64,000 bases of DNA. Origin: DASXUX01 sp036504595 (lineage in GTDB: Bacteria; Planctomycetota; SZUA-567; H5-PLA8). The DNA lies in assembly GCA_036504595.1 (NCBI GenBank), contig DASXUX010000105.1, forward strand, positions 1-64,000, given 5' to 3'. The notes below the pieces were generated by a model. That model did no database searches and was not told the DNA's origin. It saw only the letters and a program-made list of their open reading frames with translations. Positions 36,525 to 46,083 of the stretch are shown in pieces. The position numbers were made by a program, and so were the translations under genes. Every line of letters begins with the position of its first letter. Position 1 is the first letter of the stretch.

Positions 36525-38174
36525 ATGCCCATGTCATCGACCGCGCGGCCAGGAACGAGTGGATGTCCGCATCTCCGATGGCCGCATGGGGCCGAGAGGG
36601 GGAGGCTTGCCGGGGTCGTTGCGACCGCCGTCCTGGTGCTCTGTTGGTTCAGTCTTCCGGCGTGGCCGGCGGAGTCCCTGGGAGAGAAGAGCAAGGCGCC
36701 CATGAACGTGGTTCGCTATGGCGACTTCGGGGCTCAAGGCGACGGCAAGACGGACGACATCGAGGCGATCGCCAAGGCTCATGCCCATGCCAACGAGCAC
36801 GGGCTTCCCGTGAAAGCGGATGGCGGCGCGACGTACTACATCGCGGGACTGGACAAGATGGCCGTCATCCAAACCGACACCGATTTCGGCGCCGCCAAGT
36901 TCATCATCGATGACACCTCAGTAAAGAACCACAGAGCGAATATCTTTGAAGTCCGGTCGTCATTGAAGCCCGTCAAACTGGAGGGCGTCACGTCCCTGAA
37001 GCGGGATCAGCCGAAGATCGGCGTGACGCTTCCCCGGAGTTGCGTGGTTAGCATCACCAACTCGCATGTGAAACACTACATCCGGTTCGGCGCGAACCAG
37101 AACTCGGGATCCCCCCAGACCGATGTTTTCATCGTCGACAAGAACGGCAATGTCGACGCGAACACTCCGATCATTTGGGATTTCGATCAGATCACAGCCA
37201 TCACCGCGCAGCCCATGGACGAGAAGCCGTTGACCATCACTGGAGGACAGTTCACCACCCGCGCCAACGCCGCCGAGTCGCGCTACACCTACTACGGGCG
37301 GGGGATCGCGATTAGGCGTTCCAACGTGGTGGTCGAGGGGTTGGAGCACCGCATCACCGGCGAGGGCGACCACGGCGCGCCTTACGGCGGGTTCATCAAC
37401 GTCGGCGACTGCGCCAACGTGACGGTCAGAAACACGGTTCTGACCGGCCACAAAACCTACCGGACCGTCGGTTCGGCTGGCGTTCCGGTCTCCATGGGCA
37501 CCTACGACATCTCACTCAACCGGGCCCTGAACGTCTCGTTTGTCGACTGCCGTCAGACCAACGACATCAAGGACGATACGTATTGGGGCATCATGGGCTC
37601 GAACTTCTGCAAGAACCTGCGGTACGAACGCTGCGCCTTCTCCCGGTTCGATGCCCACCAAGGTGTGACGAACGCGACGATCCGGGACTCGACCATGGGC
37701 TACATGGGGATCAACGCCATCGGCTGCGGCACCTTCACCGTGGAGAACACCACCGTCTACTGCCGGAGCTTCTTCAACCTGCGCGGCGACTACGGCAGCA
37801 CGTGGCGGGGCGAGTTCGTCATCCGGAACTGCGTCTTCGTGCCCGCCTGCGGCAAGCCGGTGAGCGGCACGCTGATCGGCGGCTCGTACTCGGGTCAACA
37901 CGACTTCGGGTACACCTGCTACATGCCGGAACGGATCACAGTCGACGGGCTGCGCATCGACGACAGCGCACATCCGGGCGGTTATCAAGGCCCGGCCATC
38001 TTCGCGAACTTCAACCCTAAATGCACCGATGCTTCGTACGTGGAGAAGTTCCCCTACGTGAAGACCAAGGAGGTCATCCTGAAGAAGGTGACCACCGCCA
38101 GCGGCAAACCGCTGAGGACCAGCGACAACCCATTCATGTTCAAGGACGTGGTTGTCAAGTCGATGAGCGAATGA
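36525..38174 (+). CDS. Secreted right-handed beta-helix protein (pectate-lyase-3-like)
   Basis: The start is taken at the ATG at 36525 (GGAGAG before it); 36531 is the alternative. An N-terminal basic stretch followed by GRLAGVVATAVLVLCWFSLP and AWPAES looks like a signal peptide. The mature part opens with YGDFGAQGDGKTDDIEAIAK, the signature of the pectate-lyase-3 / tailspike-like family. Long beta-helix turns rich in V/N/T/G follow (VTVRNTVLTGHKTYRTV, GVTNATIRDSTMGYMGINAI). About 549 residues. The family cleaves or binds polysaccharides. It is followed 52 bp later by the double hydrolase, so they may be one operon. Confidence 0.72.
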   Translation: MPMSSTARPGTSGCPHLRWPHGAERGRLAGVVATAVLVLCWFSLPAWPAESLGEKSKAPMNVVRYGDFGAQGDGKTDDIEAIAKAHAHANEHGLPVKADGGATYYIAGLDKMAVIQTDTDFGAAKFIIDDTSVKNHRANIFEVRSSLKPVKLEGVTSLKRDQPKIGVTLPRSCVVSITNSHVKHYIRFGANQNSGSPQTDVFIVDKNGNVDANTPIIWDFDQITAITAQPMDEKPLTITGGQFTTRANAAESRYTYYGRGIAIRRSNVVVEGLEHRITGEGDHGAPYGGFINVGDCANVTVRNTVLTGHKTYRTVGSAGVPVSMGTYDISLNRALNVSFVDCRQTNDIKDDTYWGIMGSNFCKNLRYERCAFSRFDAHQGVTNATIRDSTMGYMGINAIGCGTFTVENTTVYCRSFFNLRGDYGSTWRGEFVIRNCVFVPACGKPVSGTLIGGSYSGQHDFGYTCYMPERITVDGLRIDDSAHPGGYQGPAIFANFNPKCTDASYVEKFPYVKTKEVILKKVTTASGKPLRTSDNPFMFKDVVVKSMSE

Positions 38175-38226
38175 GGGAATACTGCATAATTAGGGGTGCA
38201 TTAACGAAAAACATGAAGGAAGCCAT

Positions 38227-39996
38227 ATGATGAAAAAAGAGTTGGTTGTTTGTTGTGGGTTGCTGGCTGCCGTTCTGGCGTTCGGTGGGGAGCGGGTTGT
38301 GCTGTGGCCGGAGGGAAAGATCCCGGACTTCCAGACCCAGCAGATCGCCGCGACCACCCAGGAGGTGAAAGCGCCGGGCTTCCGGGCGGCGGAACATACT
38401 ATGCCGTATCTGGACTGGTACGAGGCGCCGGCGGAGAAGAACGGCGGTTGTATGTTGCTCATTTCCGGCGGCGGCTATCAGAGTTGCTGCGATGGGCCGT
38501 GGATTGATCGGACCGCGAAGATGTTCACCGGGCTCGGTTTCGTGTGCGCGAGCCTCACCTACCGGACGCCGCGTCCGCAGGGGCTGCCTATCTACCAGAG
38601 CGCGTGGGAGGACGGCCAACGCGCCGTCCGCCTCGTCCGCAGCGAGGCGAAGAAGCGCGGCTTCGACCCCGAGAAGATCGGCGTGTTCGGATTTTCGGCG
38701 GGCTCGCACCTGACGGTCATGCTTGCGACGAGCGCGCTCACGCTGGCGTACGGGCCGGTCGACGAACTCGACCAGCTTCCGTGCCACGTCAACTGGGCGG
38801 TGCCGATCTACACCGCCTACGCGCTTACGGACGGACTCGCCGGCCCCAACACGCGCGAGGGCGACGCGATCGACACTAAGCTCTCGGACGTGTTCAAGTT
38901 CGATGCTAAGACGTGTCCGATGGCGCTCTTCCACGGCGGGGTGGACGTCTATTCGCCGAACGGCTCGACCCAGATCTACCGCCAGCTCCGCAGGATGAAG
39001 ATCCCGGCCGAGCTTCATCTCTTCGCGGACCGTCCACACGGTTTCATGGGCGACTCGAGCAAGGGCGAGGACGGCACAGCCTACGATCACTGGCTCGACC
39101 GTGTCGCCGAGTACATCCGCCAGATGAATTTTGATGGGCGGCGCGGCGCGGAAGAGGACCTGATGGCCCGCTATCCGAACGATGACGCCCGTGGCGCATA
39201 CAGCAAGGAGCCGGTCTGGCCGGAAGGCAAGATGCCGGATGCGCAGACGAAGCAGTGCTTGCCGTATCTCGAGTGGCACATGCCGAAGGTGCTCAAGACG
39301 AAGGCGATCCAGATCATCTACTCGGGCGGTGCCTACGGGGGCAACGATCCGGACGGATTCGAAGTCGCGCCGACGCGGCGCTACCTGAACGAAAAAGGCA
39401 TGACGGTCGTGACGATGAAATATCGCACGCCGCGTCCTCTGGGTGGGCTGGCCAAGCACACGACCGCGTGGCAGGACCTGCAGCGCACCATCCGCATCGT
39501 CCGCAGCGAGGCCGCGGCGAAGGGGCTCGATCCCGACCGCATCGGCATCATGGGCTCCTCGGCCGGCGGACACCTGACGCTCATGGGCGCGACCAGCTCG
39601 AAACGCCGTTCCTATTCGCCGATCGACGATCTTGACAAGATTCTCTGCAACGTGCAGTGGGCGGTCGCGATCTATCCGGCGTACGCGCTCACGGATGGCG
39701 CGGATGCCCCGAATACGAAGGGCGGCAACGAGGACGATGCGCGGCTCGTTCCTGAGTTCTCGTTCGACCTCGCGACGTGTCCGATCCTGTTCATCCACGG
39801 TGACGCGGACGGTTGGGCGGCGATGAATTCGGTGAAATGCTGGGAGCAGCTTCGCCGGATGGGGATCCAGTCCGATCTCCACACACTTGTCGGGCGCGGG
39901 CACTGCTTCCAGAGGAAAGCGGCCCCGGGTACGGGCAGCTACACCTGGATGGGGCGCATTTGGGAATTCATGAACCACAAGGGGTTCAACAAGTAA
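38227..39996 (+). CDS. Secreted protein with two alpha/beta-hydrolase domains
   Basis: This 589-residue protein has a signal peptide (KKELVVCCGLLAAVLAFG). It contains two homologous hydrolase domains joined in tandem: domain 1 (about 20-300) with GFSAGSH as the nucleophile elbow, domain 2 (about 320-589) with GSSAGGH. Each has the oxyanion-type stretch (SGGGYQS, SGGAYGG) and a C-terminal histidine (DRPHGF, GRGHCF). This resembles acetyl-xylan-esterase or carbohydrate-esterase-like enzymes. The tandem arrangement suggests gene duplication. It follows the beta-helix gene and probably acts on the same polysaccharide. Confidence 0.8.
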   Translation: MMKKELVVCCGLLAAVLAFGGERVVLWPEGKIPDFQTQQIAATTQEVKAPGFRAAEHTMPYLDWYEAPAEKNGGCMLLISGGGYQSCCDGPWIDRTAKMFTGLGFVCASLTYRTPRPQGLPIYQSAWEDGQRAVRLVRSEAKKRGFDPEKIGVFGFSAGSHLTVMLATSALTLAYGPVDELDQLPCHVNWAVPIYTAYALTDGLAGPNTREGDAIDTKLSDVFKFDAKTCPMALFHGGVDVYSPNGSTQIYRQLRRMKIPAELHLFADRPHGFMGDSSKGEDGTAYDHWLDRVAEYIRQMNFDGRRGAEEDLMARYPNDDARGAYSKEPVWPEGKMPDAQTKQCLPYLEWHMPKVLKTKAIQIIYSGGAYGGNDPDGFEVAPTRRYLNEKGMTVVTMKYRTPRPLGGLAKHTTAWQDLQRTIRIVRSEAAAKGLDPDRIGIMGSSAGGHLTLMGATSSKRRSYSPIDDLDKILCNVQWAVAIYPAYALTDGADAPNTKGGNEDDARLVPEFSFDLATCPILFIHGDADGWAAMNSVKCWEQLRRMGIQSDLHTLVGRGHCFQRKAAPGTGSYTWMGRIWEFMNHKGFNK

Positions 39997-40106
39997 CCTT
40001 ACGGTCAACGCCCGGTTCGCGTTGCTGAATCGGGGATCTCGCCTAAGTGACGTCGCAGCCCGTTTGCGCCCGCAGCGCGGAGCGGGACGTTCTCGCGACC
40101 CGGCGA

Positions 40107-40204
40107 GAACTCGCGCCCAGGGCGCGCAGGAACGCGCAGGAACGCGCGGTTTTGGCCAACGGGAGGGCGGCAAGATATAGCCCGGAGGAGAGGGGAATCG
40201 GCGG
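40107..40204 (+). repeat. Dispersed intergenic repeat, copy A
   Basis: This 98-base segment (starts GAACTCGCGCCCAGGGCGCG, continues through TTTTGGCCAACGGG and GGCAAGATATAGC) is nearly repeated at 41845-41933 in the same orientation. Copy A holds an extra 10-base duplication (AACGCGCAGG twice). The two copies bracket the discoidin-domain gene. It may be a short interspersed repeat of the host chromosome. Confidence 0.6.
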
Positions 40205-40224
40205 ATCACTCGGCGGTTCGGTCA

Positions 40225-41631
40225 TTACCTCGGTAGTTTAGATAAATCGAGAGTCTCGCCGACTGGCGGCTGAATGGCCGGAACGGGCTTGCCATCCGCA
40301 TTTAGCAGCGGCGCCACGAGATTCGCGACCATTATTCTGCGGATGTGAACGTCCCACGACGGCTTCAGGATCACAAGCCGTAAATGTCGCGCTTTGGTCT
40401 TGTCGAAATAACCGTTCCACGAATACGGCGGACGCAACCGATCGACTTCAACGAGCGTCTTCCACGTCGTCGCATCGTTCGAAGTCTGCACGGCAAAATG
40501 TACAGCTTGCGCAGAGCCCAGGCCAAAATAGTTGAATTCCGTCTCCACGTCGAAATCAACGCTGATCCACTGCGGAATCTGCTGGGTGAGAAACCAATCG
40601 CCGCTGCCGGTCGCCGAAAACTTAGCGCCGGATTCAGGCCGAATGCTTCCCGAGAACTTCTTGCCGATGACCAGATTGACTGTGTCCTTGGGCGCGTCTG
40701 GAACCGAGGCTACCGTGACCGGTGGCTTGGGTGGACGGGGCGCGCGCGGCGCTTTTGCCGGCTGCGGCGCAGGTGCGGGCGCGCTGCTGTCAACGATGGC
40801 ATAGCACGCGTACTCAGTTTCAAATGGCGCATTCTGTCCACCAGTCTGAAACTTTGCCACGATGACCGCACTGCTCGTCAGCAGGTCGGCTGGCGCGAGT
40901 ACTTTTCCTGACAGGTCATGAGCAAAGACGGTGACGCCGGCTGGTGCCGCAAGATTGACGAGCAGTTCGCTCAACGTGATGGCTTTCGGCAAGTTGATCA
41001 CATGAGAGGCGTTGTCGATCGCGATACCGTCGTGGGCACTCAAGGCCGCACGAGGCGTCGCGTTGTCAGTACACTGAAAGACCTCCAATTCCGGCACGCC
41101 AACCGACGGGCGCGGGCTGGAGCCAAGCTTACTGAACACAATCCTCACCGATTGTGCCTTTGTCGGATGGAACGAGATCGTGACGACGTTGTGGGCCTTG
41201 GCGCTTGAGTTCACGAATTGGCCGTGCGGGTCAGCAGCGATTAGTGCGGACTCATTCACCACGGCGAAGCCCGGCGAAACGCCCGGGTCTGGATCGTCAT
41301 CGACTTCCGCATCATCCGAAGATTCCAGACGCCAACCCGTGAAGGCAGCGCGACCGTTAAACAAGTAGAATCGAACTGTGTTGAACGTCACCGGCTGCTG
41401 GCCGAACTTGATGCCGCCGAACGCTCCATCCTTCCCGTCGCTGGACCACATACCGAGCGAGTCCGTCCGCCCATCGTTAAGTTTGGCAATGCCGAACGGG
41501 CCGTTGCTTCCGCTGCCGATTGGTGTCGCACCTTTGATGCGAGCGAGGTTTGGCGGACCGTCTTCCGCAGGCCATACCGCCGAAATGGGCAGCACCAGGA
41601 TTGCGGTGATGAACCATACGTTTGGTTTCAT
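40225..41631 (-). CDS. Secreted discoidin (F5/8 type C)-like protein
   Basis: This 468-residue protein starts at the ATG at 41631 and has a signal peptide (KPNVWFITAILVLPISAVWP). Two carbohydrate-binding discoidin-like modules are seen: residues about 25-190 (NLARIKGATPIGSGSNGPFG, VRFYLFNGRAAFTGWRLESS, VRIVFSKLG) and about 320-460 (WFLTQQIPQWISVDFDVETE, HFAVQTSNDATTWKTLVEVD, LRLVILKPSWDVHIRRIMVA). A proline-rich linker joins them. It probably binds polysaccharide at the cell surface. No catalytic domain is visible. It lies between two copies of an intergenic repeat. Confidence 0.72.
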   Translation of the reverse strand: MKPNVWFITAILVLPISAVWPAEDGPPNLARIKGATPIGSGSNGPFGIAKLNDGRTDSLGMWSSDGKDGAFGGIKFGQQPVTFNTVRFYLFNGRAAFTGWRLESSDDAEVDDDPDPGVSPGFAVVNESALIAADPHGQFVNSSAKAHNVVTISFHPTKAQSVRIVFSKLGSSPRPSVGVPELEVFQCTDNATPRAALSAHDGIAIDNASHVINLPKAITLSELLVNLAAPAGVTVFAHDLSGKVLAPADLLTSSAVIVAKFQTGGQNAPFETEYACYAIVDSSAPAPAPQPAKAPRAPRPPKPPVTVASVPDAPKDTVNLVIGKKFSGSIRPESGAKFSATGSGDWFLTQQIPQWISVDFDVETEFNYFGLGSAQAVHFAVQTSNDATTWKTLVEVDRLRPPYSWNGYFDKTKARHLRLVILKPSWDVHIRRIMVANLVAPLLNADGKPVPAIQPPVGETLDLSKLPR

Positions 41632-41844
41632 GCGCTCTGTTCTCCGAAGCACTTCCATAACGGCGCGCGGACGATTGCATCTTCATACACTAACCCGCGC
41701 CGTCTGGCAGCGCGCGGCATTTCGTGAATACTGTGTGTCTATGACGCGGGTGAATGAGCCGCGGAAGCAACCTTGGGTTTTCCTCTTTTACGTCGCGGCG
41801 TTCGCGCAGAGTTCTTCTGGTTCGCGCCATTGGCCCGACCCGTG

Positions 41845-41933
41845 GGAACTCGCGCCCACGGCGCGCAGGAACGCGCGATTTTGGCCAACGGGCGGGCGGC
41901 AAGATATAGCGCGGAGGAGGCGGGAATCGGCGC
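41845..41933 (+). repeat. Dispersed intergenic repeat, copy B
   Basis: A direct copy of the element at 40107-40204, lacking its internal 10-base duplication (CGCGCCCACGGCGCGCAGGA ... GGCGGGCGGCAAGATATAGC). Agreement is high, about nine positions in ten outside the duplication. It lies in the 490-bp gap before the GTG-started gene at 42120; the rest of that gap holds no gene that I can see. Confidence 0.6.
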
Positions 41934-42119
41934 GAGGGCTTTTGCACCCAGTGATCTCTGCAAGTTGTCATCTCGGATAGTCCAGTATGATATGATCGGA
42001 GTTCTCGTTCGGGTTTGCGCATTGAGTCACTGCGATATTTAGGAGGGGAAGAAATGCCGGAAAGAATCCCATCAGCGGAGTACTAGGTTTGGTCGTGCGA
42101 CACACCTGGGACTGCCGAA

Positions 42120-42986
42120 GTGCAGGAGTATCTACTTACTGAGCGGAGGCTCTGGAACGAGTTTTGGTCAAAGGAGAAACAATTTGGGAGAGTAAAGTAT
42201 ATTCCTTATTTGGAATATCTGCTCTCGCAACAGGCTGGCGCCCCCTCCGCACCCCGGAACACGAGTAGAGAAACGCCGGAACAGTTCATCGCCAGGTGTC
42301 CGGAGTTCTCAATGCCCGGGCTCATTGGCCAGAAGGAATTTTTTTCACAATATCCACAATTTCAACTTGAAGCAATAAGGAACGACAGCAGATTTCGCCC
42401 CCTTCTCACATTCTTGGAAGAACGACGAACGCTAAAAGTCCCTTTTTTTGTCATTGGATTTCGAGATTCATTTGAGAAACCCGGTGAGAGTTATGGTTAC
42501 CCGTCCTGGTATTACTTTTTTTGCAAAGTCGTCCCGGTTCTTTTCTTGAATGTTGCATCTGATGATGAAATAAGACAATTCGACAACGCACTGAATGAGA
42601 TTATCCCGTACTGCTGGCCGGCGCAGTTTGTGACTGGGAAAAAACAGGTTCAGCCGTTCCTCTTCGGAAATGCGTTCTGGGCGCTTAAGCGCGCGGAACA
42701 ACTCGTTGACGCCGAAAAACTACATCTTCTCTTTCGCGATAAAGTTGAAAAGGAACGACGGAAGTTTCAACGGTTGGAGCGCAAGTACGCAGACAAGCCG
42801 AGTGCCACGACAGAATTGGACGGAGATATGGATGATGCCGTAAAGGCTGTTGTCCAGTTACAGCAGGTGCCACGAGAGGTGGCCGTGCAAGCCGTGCAGC
42901 GCGCGTTCGCGGAACTGAACCAGACGGGCAGCGCACCGCCTATGGTTCAGGAAGTGATTCAACGGGCATTGCGCCACACAGGCTGA
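42120..42986 (+). CDS. Unrecognised protein with RuvA-like C-terminal helices
   Basis: This 288-residue protein starts with GTG at 42120; no strong ribosome site is seen. The N-terminal two-thirds is aromatic-rich and of a lower-GC composition than neighbours (GRVKYIPYLEYLLS, KVPFFVIGFRDSFEKPGESY, PSWYYFFCKVVPVLFLNVAS), suggesting recent acquisition. The final 50 residues (DDAVKAVVQLQQVPREVAVQ, AVQRAFAELNQ) resemble the three-helix C-terminal domain of RuvA, which contacts RuvB. No enzymatic motif is recognised. It lies at the left edge of the defence-gene scrapyard. Confidence 0.6.
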   Translation: MQEYLLTERRLWNEFWSKEKQFGRVKYIPYLEYLLSQQAGAPSAPRNTSRETPEQFIARCPEFSMPGLIGQKEFFSQYPQFQLEAIRNDSRFRPLLTFLEERRTLKVPFFVIGFRDSFEKPGESYGYPSWYYFFCKVVPVLFLNVASDDEIRQFDNALNEIIPYCWPAQFVTGKKQVQPFLFGNAFWALKRAEQLVDAEKLHLLFRDKVEKERRKFQRLERKYADKPSATTELDGDMDDAVKAVVQLQQVPREVAVQAVQRAFAELNQTGSAPPMVQEVIQRALRHTG

Positions 42987-43177
42987 TTGCACCTGAGCAA
43001 AATCGAATTTTTTAATCGCTCACTGGCTTTGTTTTGGAAGATTGTTCTGCGAATTCTTTGGCCCCGTGAAGACGGCACTCTGCGGCGCACAAGATCCGAA
43101 CGTTCTTGAGTTTCTCGCTCGAGATCGAAATTTCCGGATCCCTGCCGTGGCGACGAAACGCCGGAGCGCCCCGGCGC

Positions 43178-43648
43178 CTAACCCGAACATCTCATTTGAA
43201 ACGTTTCGCGCCCGTTCGCGCAGAGCGGATCGTCGGGGCGTGGCATGCCCAGAGTGGTGTAGATAACCTGCTTACCGTGGCGTTTGCAGTCGGCGCTATA
43301 GGTTGCCGATAGGTCGATGTCCTGAAAACGCCCCCACCGGCTGACATCTAGGCACAGCACGAAGTCGAAGTCCTTCCGCTTCTTGACCCAGTTCTCCATC
43401 ATGTCGTTGAAGGCGTCGCGACCCTCGGCGGTCAGACCGGACTTCCCGCGATCGGAAAATTCGTGGATGATGTCTACACCATTTTCTTTCGCCCATTTCT
43501 GGACGAGTTCCTGCTGGATAGCGACGGAGTTCTCCTGCCGGTCCCGTGCTGAGTGGCGGTAGTACTCCACGCCCCGGAATCGCGGTGCCGCTGGCGCTGT
43601 GGCCGGCTGCTCCTTCACCCACCATGGACGCTGGTTGCCGTTGTTCAT
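43178..43648 (-). pseudogene. Serine site-specific recombinase, truncated
   Basis: The start is taken at the ATG at 43648. The resolvase domain is well conserved: YYRHSARDRQENSVAIQQE with the catalytic serine, EFSDRGKSGLTAEGRDAFND, CLDVSRWGRFQDIDLSATYS and VIYTTLGMP. A family member would continue for several hundred residues with the recombinase and zinc domains. Here it breaks after about 145 residues into unrelated codons (CANGRETFQMRCSG) and stops. It is probably a relic of the integrase of the element bracketed by the tRNA fragments; its C-terminal tail may be the one at 47798. Confidence 0.78.
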
Positions 43649-43804
43649 CGCTGCCTCGCTGATCTCGCACACGTTCAACTTCAGCCGCAGCAGGCAGGTG
43701 ACCGGCTGCGGCGCGACCAACACCGTTGGTGGGCAGTATGCGCCAGGCCCGTGCGATTCAGTGGGGTGTGGCTGTGCGAAATGCGTGCGATGGCAACGAC
43801 GAGG

Positions 43805-44275
43805 CTACAGCTCCAGGATATAGCGCTCCTGGTGGCCACGAATCGCGGCCGCCAAGTCGGTCATGCCGCCGCCGCAGAGCTTGCGGCGGAGTTCCCGAAC
43901 CATGCTGCGAATCGTGGCCGTTTCCGTGTATTCGTCGTGCCACACATCCTGAAGCAGGTCCAGGTGGGTAACGTACTGATTCGGACGCCGGGCAAGGCGT
44001 TCCAGCAGCCGAAATTTGAGAGTTTGGCCCAGATGCAGCGTCCTGCCTCTCCAAATCACAGAAAGCGTGGACTCATCAATCAGCGGGCGCTGCTTATGAC
44101 GGGCCAAGCTGGGAGCCAGCTTGAAGGCGTGGCGGCCACTGTCGGTGGGCGCGTCATCATCCAGTTCGGCGCGCACGAGGGTGCGGATTTCCTGGGCGCA
44201 GATGGCCGCGGTCATGAGGGTTTCAGTGAGTTGACTGGCGAGGGCGTCCAGTCTGTGGGCATTGTCGGTGAGCAT
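43805..44275 (-). CDS. Winged-helix (OmpR/PhoB-type DNA-binding) protein without receiver
   Basis: This 156-residue protein holds a C-terminal winged-helix domain of the trans_reg_C type: TLHLGQTLKFRLLERLARRP, YVTHLDLLQDVWHDEYTETA, TIRSMVRELRRKLCGG and RGHQERYILEL. The N-terminal 60 residues are helical and not a response-regulator receiver. It is a likely transcription regulator and lies next to the truncated recombinase; it may have belonged to the same mobile element. Confidence 0.75.
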   Translation of the reverse strand: MLTDNAHRLDALASQLTETLMTAAICAQEIRTLVRAELDDDAPTDSGRHAFKLAPSLARHKQRPLIDESTLSVIWRGRTLHLGQTLKFRLLERLARRPNQYVTHLDLLQDVWHDEYTETATIRSMVRELRRKLCGGGMTDLAAAIRGHQERYILEL

Positions 44276-44589
44276 TGCGGTCTCCGTTCATCGGCCGCAG
44301 ATGACATGACCTCCACGCCTGAACTGGCCCACGTCGCTCAGGAGCAAGACGTATGCGGGGGCAGATCCGCTGGGCCTGCTTGGATGGGCCGTCAATGCAC
44401 TTGTCGCAAAGAGTTGGCCGCATCGCGATGGCAAAGCTCGCGCCGAGGGCGCCCGGGCGTCTGACTCGCGCAGAGGGGAATCAAAGGGATGATACGGAGT
44501 CCTCCGCCGTGGTTGGGGCCGGCGGTGCTGTTGCCGCTATTGCCTCGGGCGGCAGCCGGCAAAGGCGCATGCCTCAACCGAGCCGGCTA

Positions 44590-44937
44590 TCATTCCGCAC
44601 GCCTTAGCGTCCTGCTGGCGCTGAGGCTCTCGAAGTGCCAAGCCACTTTCGCTGCAAATGCGACGGAATGGATCAGCGTGTCCAGCTCAATGGTTAGTTC
44701 CTGTGCCGCTTCCGTGAAATTGGCCGACGAGATGAATGTGGTCCTGCCGTCGACCACAGCTGTTTTTGTGTGCAGACTTGCCCGCTTGGCGGTGTTGATC
44801 TCCAGCGCGCGTGGGTCGTAATAGATCTCCGGTAGGCGCTGTCCTGGCCACTCCTCACGCCTGAATCTGCTGAGAAACCTGCAGACGATCTCGGATGGAG
44901 CAGAAGTGTCGTGCCCGCGTGCCACGTTGAGGAACAT
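44590..44937 (-). pseudogene. Phospholipase-D-like DrmC C-terminal fragment
   Basis: This 115-residue fragment keeps the PLD half-motif H-x-K-x4-D (LHTKTAVVD) followed by FISSANFTEAAQE, and the ERLPEIYYDPRALE stretch that I recall as typical of DrmC, the PLD protein of DISARM systems. The N-terminal half of such proteins, and all other DISARM genes, are missing. It is therefore a remnant of a lost or split defence system, and likely inactive. Confidence 0.62.
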
Positions 44938-44961
44938 GCGTAGAGCGACTATAATGGTGGA

Positions 44962-46065
44962 TCAACACTCACCTTGAGTGCGTTTCTGTGCCCTCACTCG
45001 GCTCCACACAACATCATCATCTACGTCAATAGCGAACAAGGTGGCACCCCTTGGGCACTTGAAGTCCAAGGCGATACCGACACCATTCGCGGCGGCCGTG
45101 CCCGGCTCGACGGCTCGCACGTCGGTGTCGTCGACCTTCATGCTCTGGATGCGCCCCCATCGCGCGCCGGTCGCTTCGATGAGGACGAACACGGGCTGCC
45201 CGACGAAGAGCCGCTGGGCGGGCTTCTCGACGACCACTACTGTCCCGTTCTTGTACGGCCCGTCATCTTGTCGCTGCTGAAGCTGGATGCCTTGGCCAGG
45301 CGCGGCGTGGTGGTCATGGAGGTATCGCCCCACGGCGATCGAGAAGACCGACTTCGAAAGCGCCTCGATGAAGCCAACCGCATCGGACATCTTGTCTGAA
45401 CCAAGTAGATCGTCGGGATTGCCTCCTCGGTGCGCGACCTGATTTCTGCGCTCGACGATGTCCTTGAGCCTTTCCTCGATCGTAGTTACAGGCACCCCGT
45501 CCTGCGGTGGGGCATTGAGATCCTTTGCCGTGCAGTACCAGTCCAGCAGCGCGTCCGCCCGGCAAACGCGGTCGCAGACATTGTCAATACCCACCGCCGC
45601 GAACAGTGTGTCGATCTCGCCTCTGCGCAGGTTCAAGTCGTGAGCGACTACCGCCGCCTCGTTGAGCGTGTACGGCGTGACACCGTTCAGGCATTCGAAT
45701 AGGTTCTTCACGACATCGAGTTCGCGGATGCCGGCGTAGCGGCCTTCTCCGAGGCGCCCGCGAGAGAGAATCTCGGCTGTTCGAGAGAGATGCTTCTTTA
45801 CGAGCTTTGGCGGCAGGTCGGCGTACTCTACGCGACGGGCCTCGAGGCGCACATAGGCGGCTACGAGGTTTTCGATGAACTTCTCGAATGACGCATAGAG
45901 AGCGACAGCGAACGCCGCGTAGTCGAACCGACGACGGATCGTCATATACTGCCGCACAAGGGAGTCCTTGTGTTCCTCGAGCACCGAGTTCACGGGAGTG
46001 ATGGACCTTACGAGATCCCGCAACTCGTTCAACTCCTTCTCGATCTCGTCGAACGTGGAACGCAC
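44962..46065 (-). CDS. HEPN-domain protein (MAE_28990-like)
   Basis: This 367-residue protein contains an N-terminal helical HEPN-type domain (FDYAAFAVALYASFEKFIEN; DIVERRNQVAHRGG near 210-223), which gives the R-x4-H RNase signature as RNQVAH. The C-terminal part (about 260-367) is beta-rich (GTVVVVEKPAQRLFVGQPVF). HEPN proteins of this kind often sit next to DUF262 genes in defence islands; a truncated DUF262 gene lies 18 bp upstream. It could still be an RNase toxin or effector. Its start is the ATG at 46065. Confidence 0.72.
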   Translation of the reverse strand: MRSTFDEIEKELNELRDLVRSITPVNSVLEEHKDSLVRQYMTIRRRFDYAAFAVALYASFEKFIENLVAAYVRLEARRVEYADLPPKLVKKHLSRTAEILSRGRLGEGRYAGIRELDVVKNLFECLNGVTPYTLNEAAVVAHDLNLRRGEIDTLFAAVGIDNVCDRVCRADALLDWYCTAKDLNAPPQDGVPVTTIEERLKDIVERRNQVAHRGGNPDDLLGSDKMSDAVGFIEALSKSVFSIAVGRYLHDHHAAPGQGIQLQQRQDDGPYKNGTVVVVEKPAQRLFVGQPVFVLIEATGARWGRIQSMKVDDTDVRAVEPGTAAANGVGIALDFKCPRGATLFAIDVDDDVVWSRVRAQKRTQGEC

Positions 46066-46083
46066 AGGTAGTCTCCGTCGCGA

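Noticed and set aside
38155..40209. Long open frame on the minus strand (over 680 codons) opposite the double hydrolase gene
   Set aside because: It is Arg/Val/His-rich with no domain, lies exactly antisense to a gene with clear catalytic motifs and a signal peptide, and arises from GC-rich codon use.
43553..44464. Plus-strand open frame of 303 codons
   Set aside because: It runs antisense to the recombinase and winged-helix genes, whose domains are clear.
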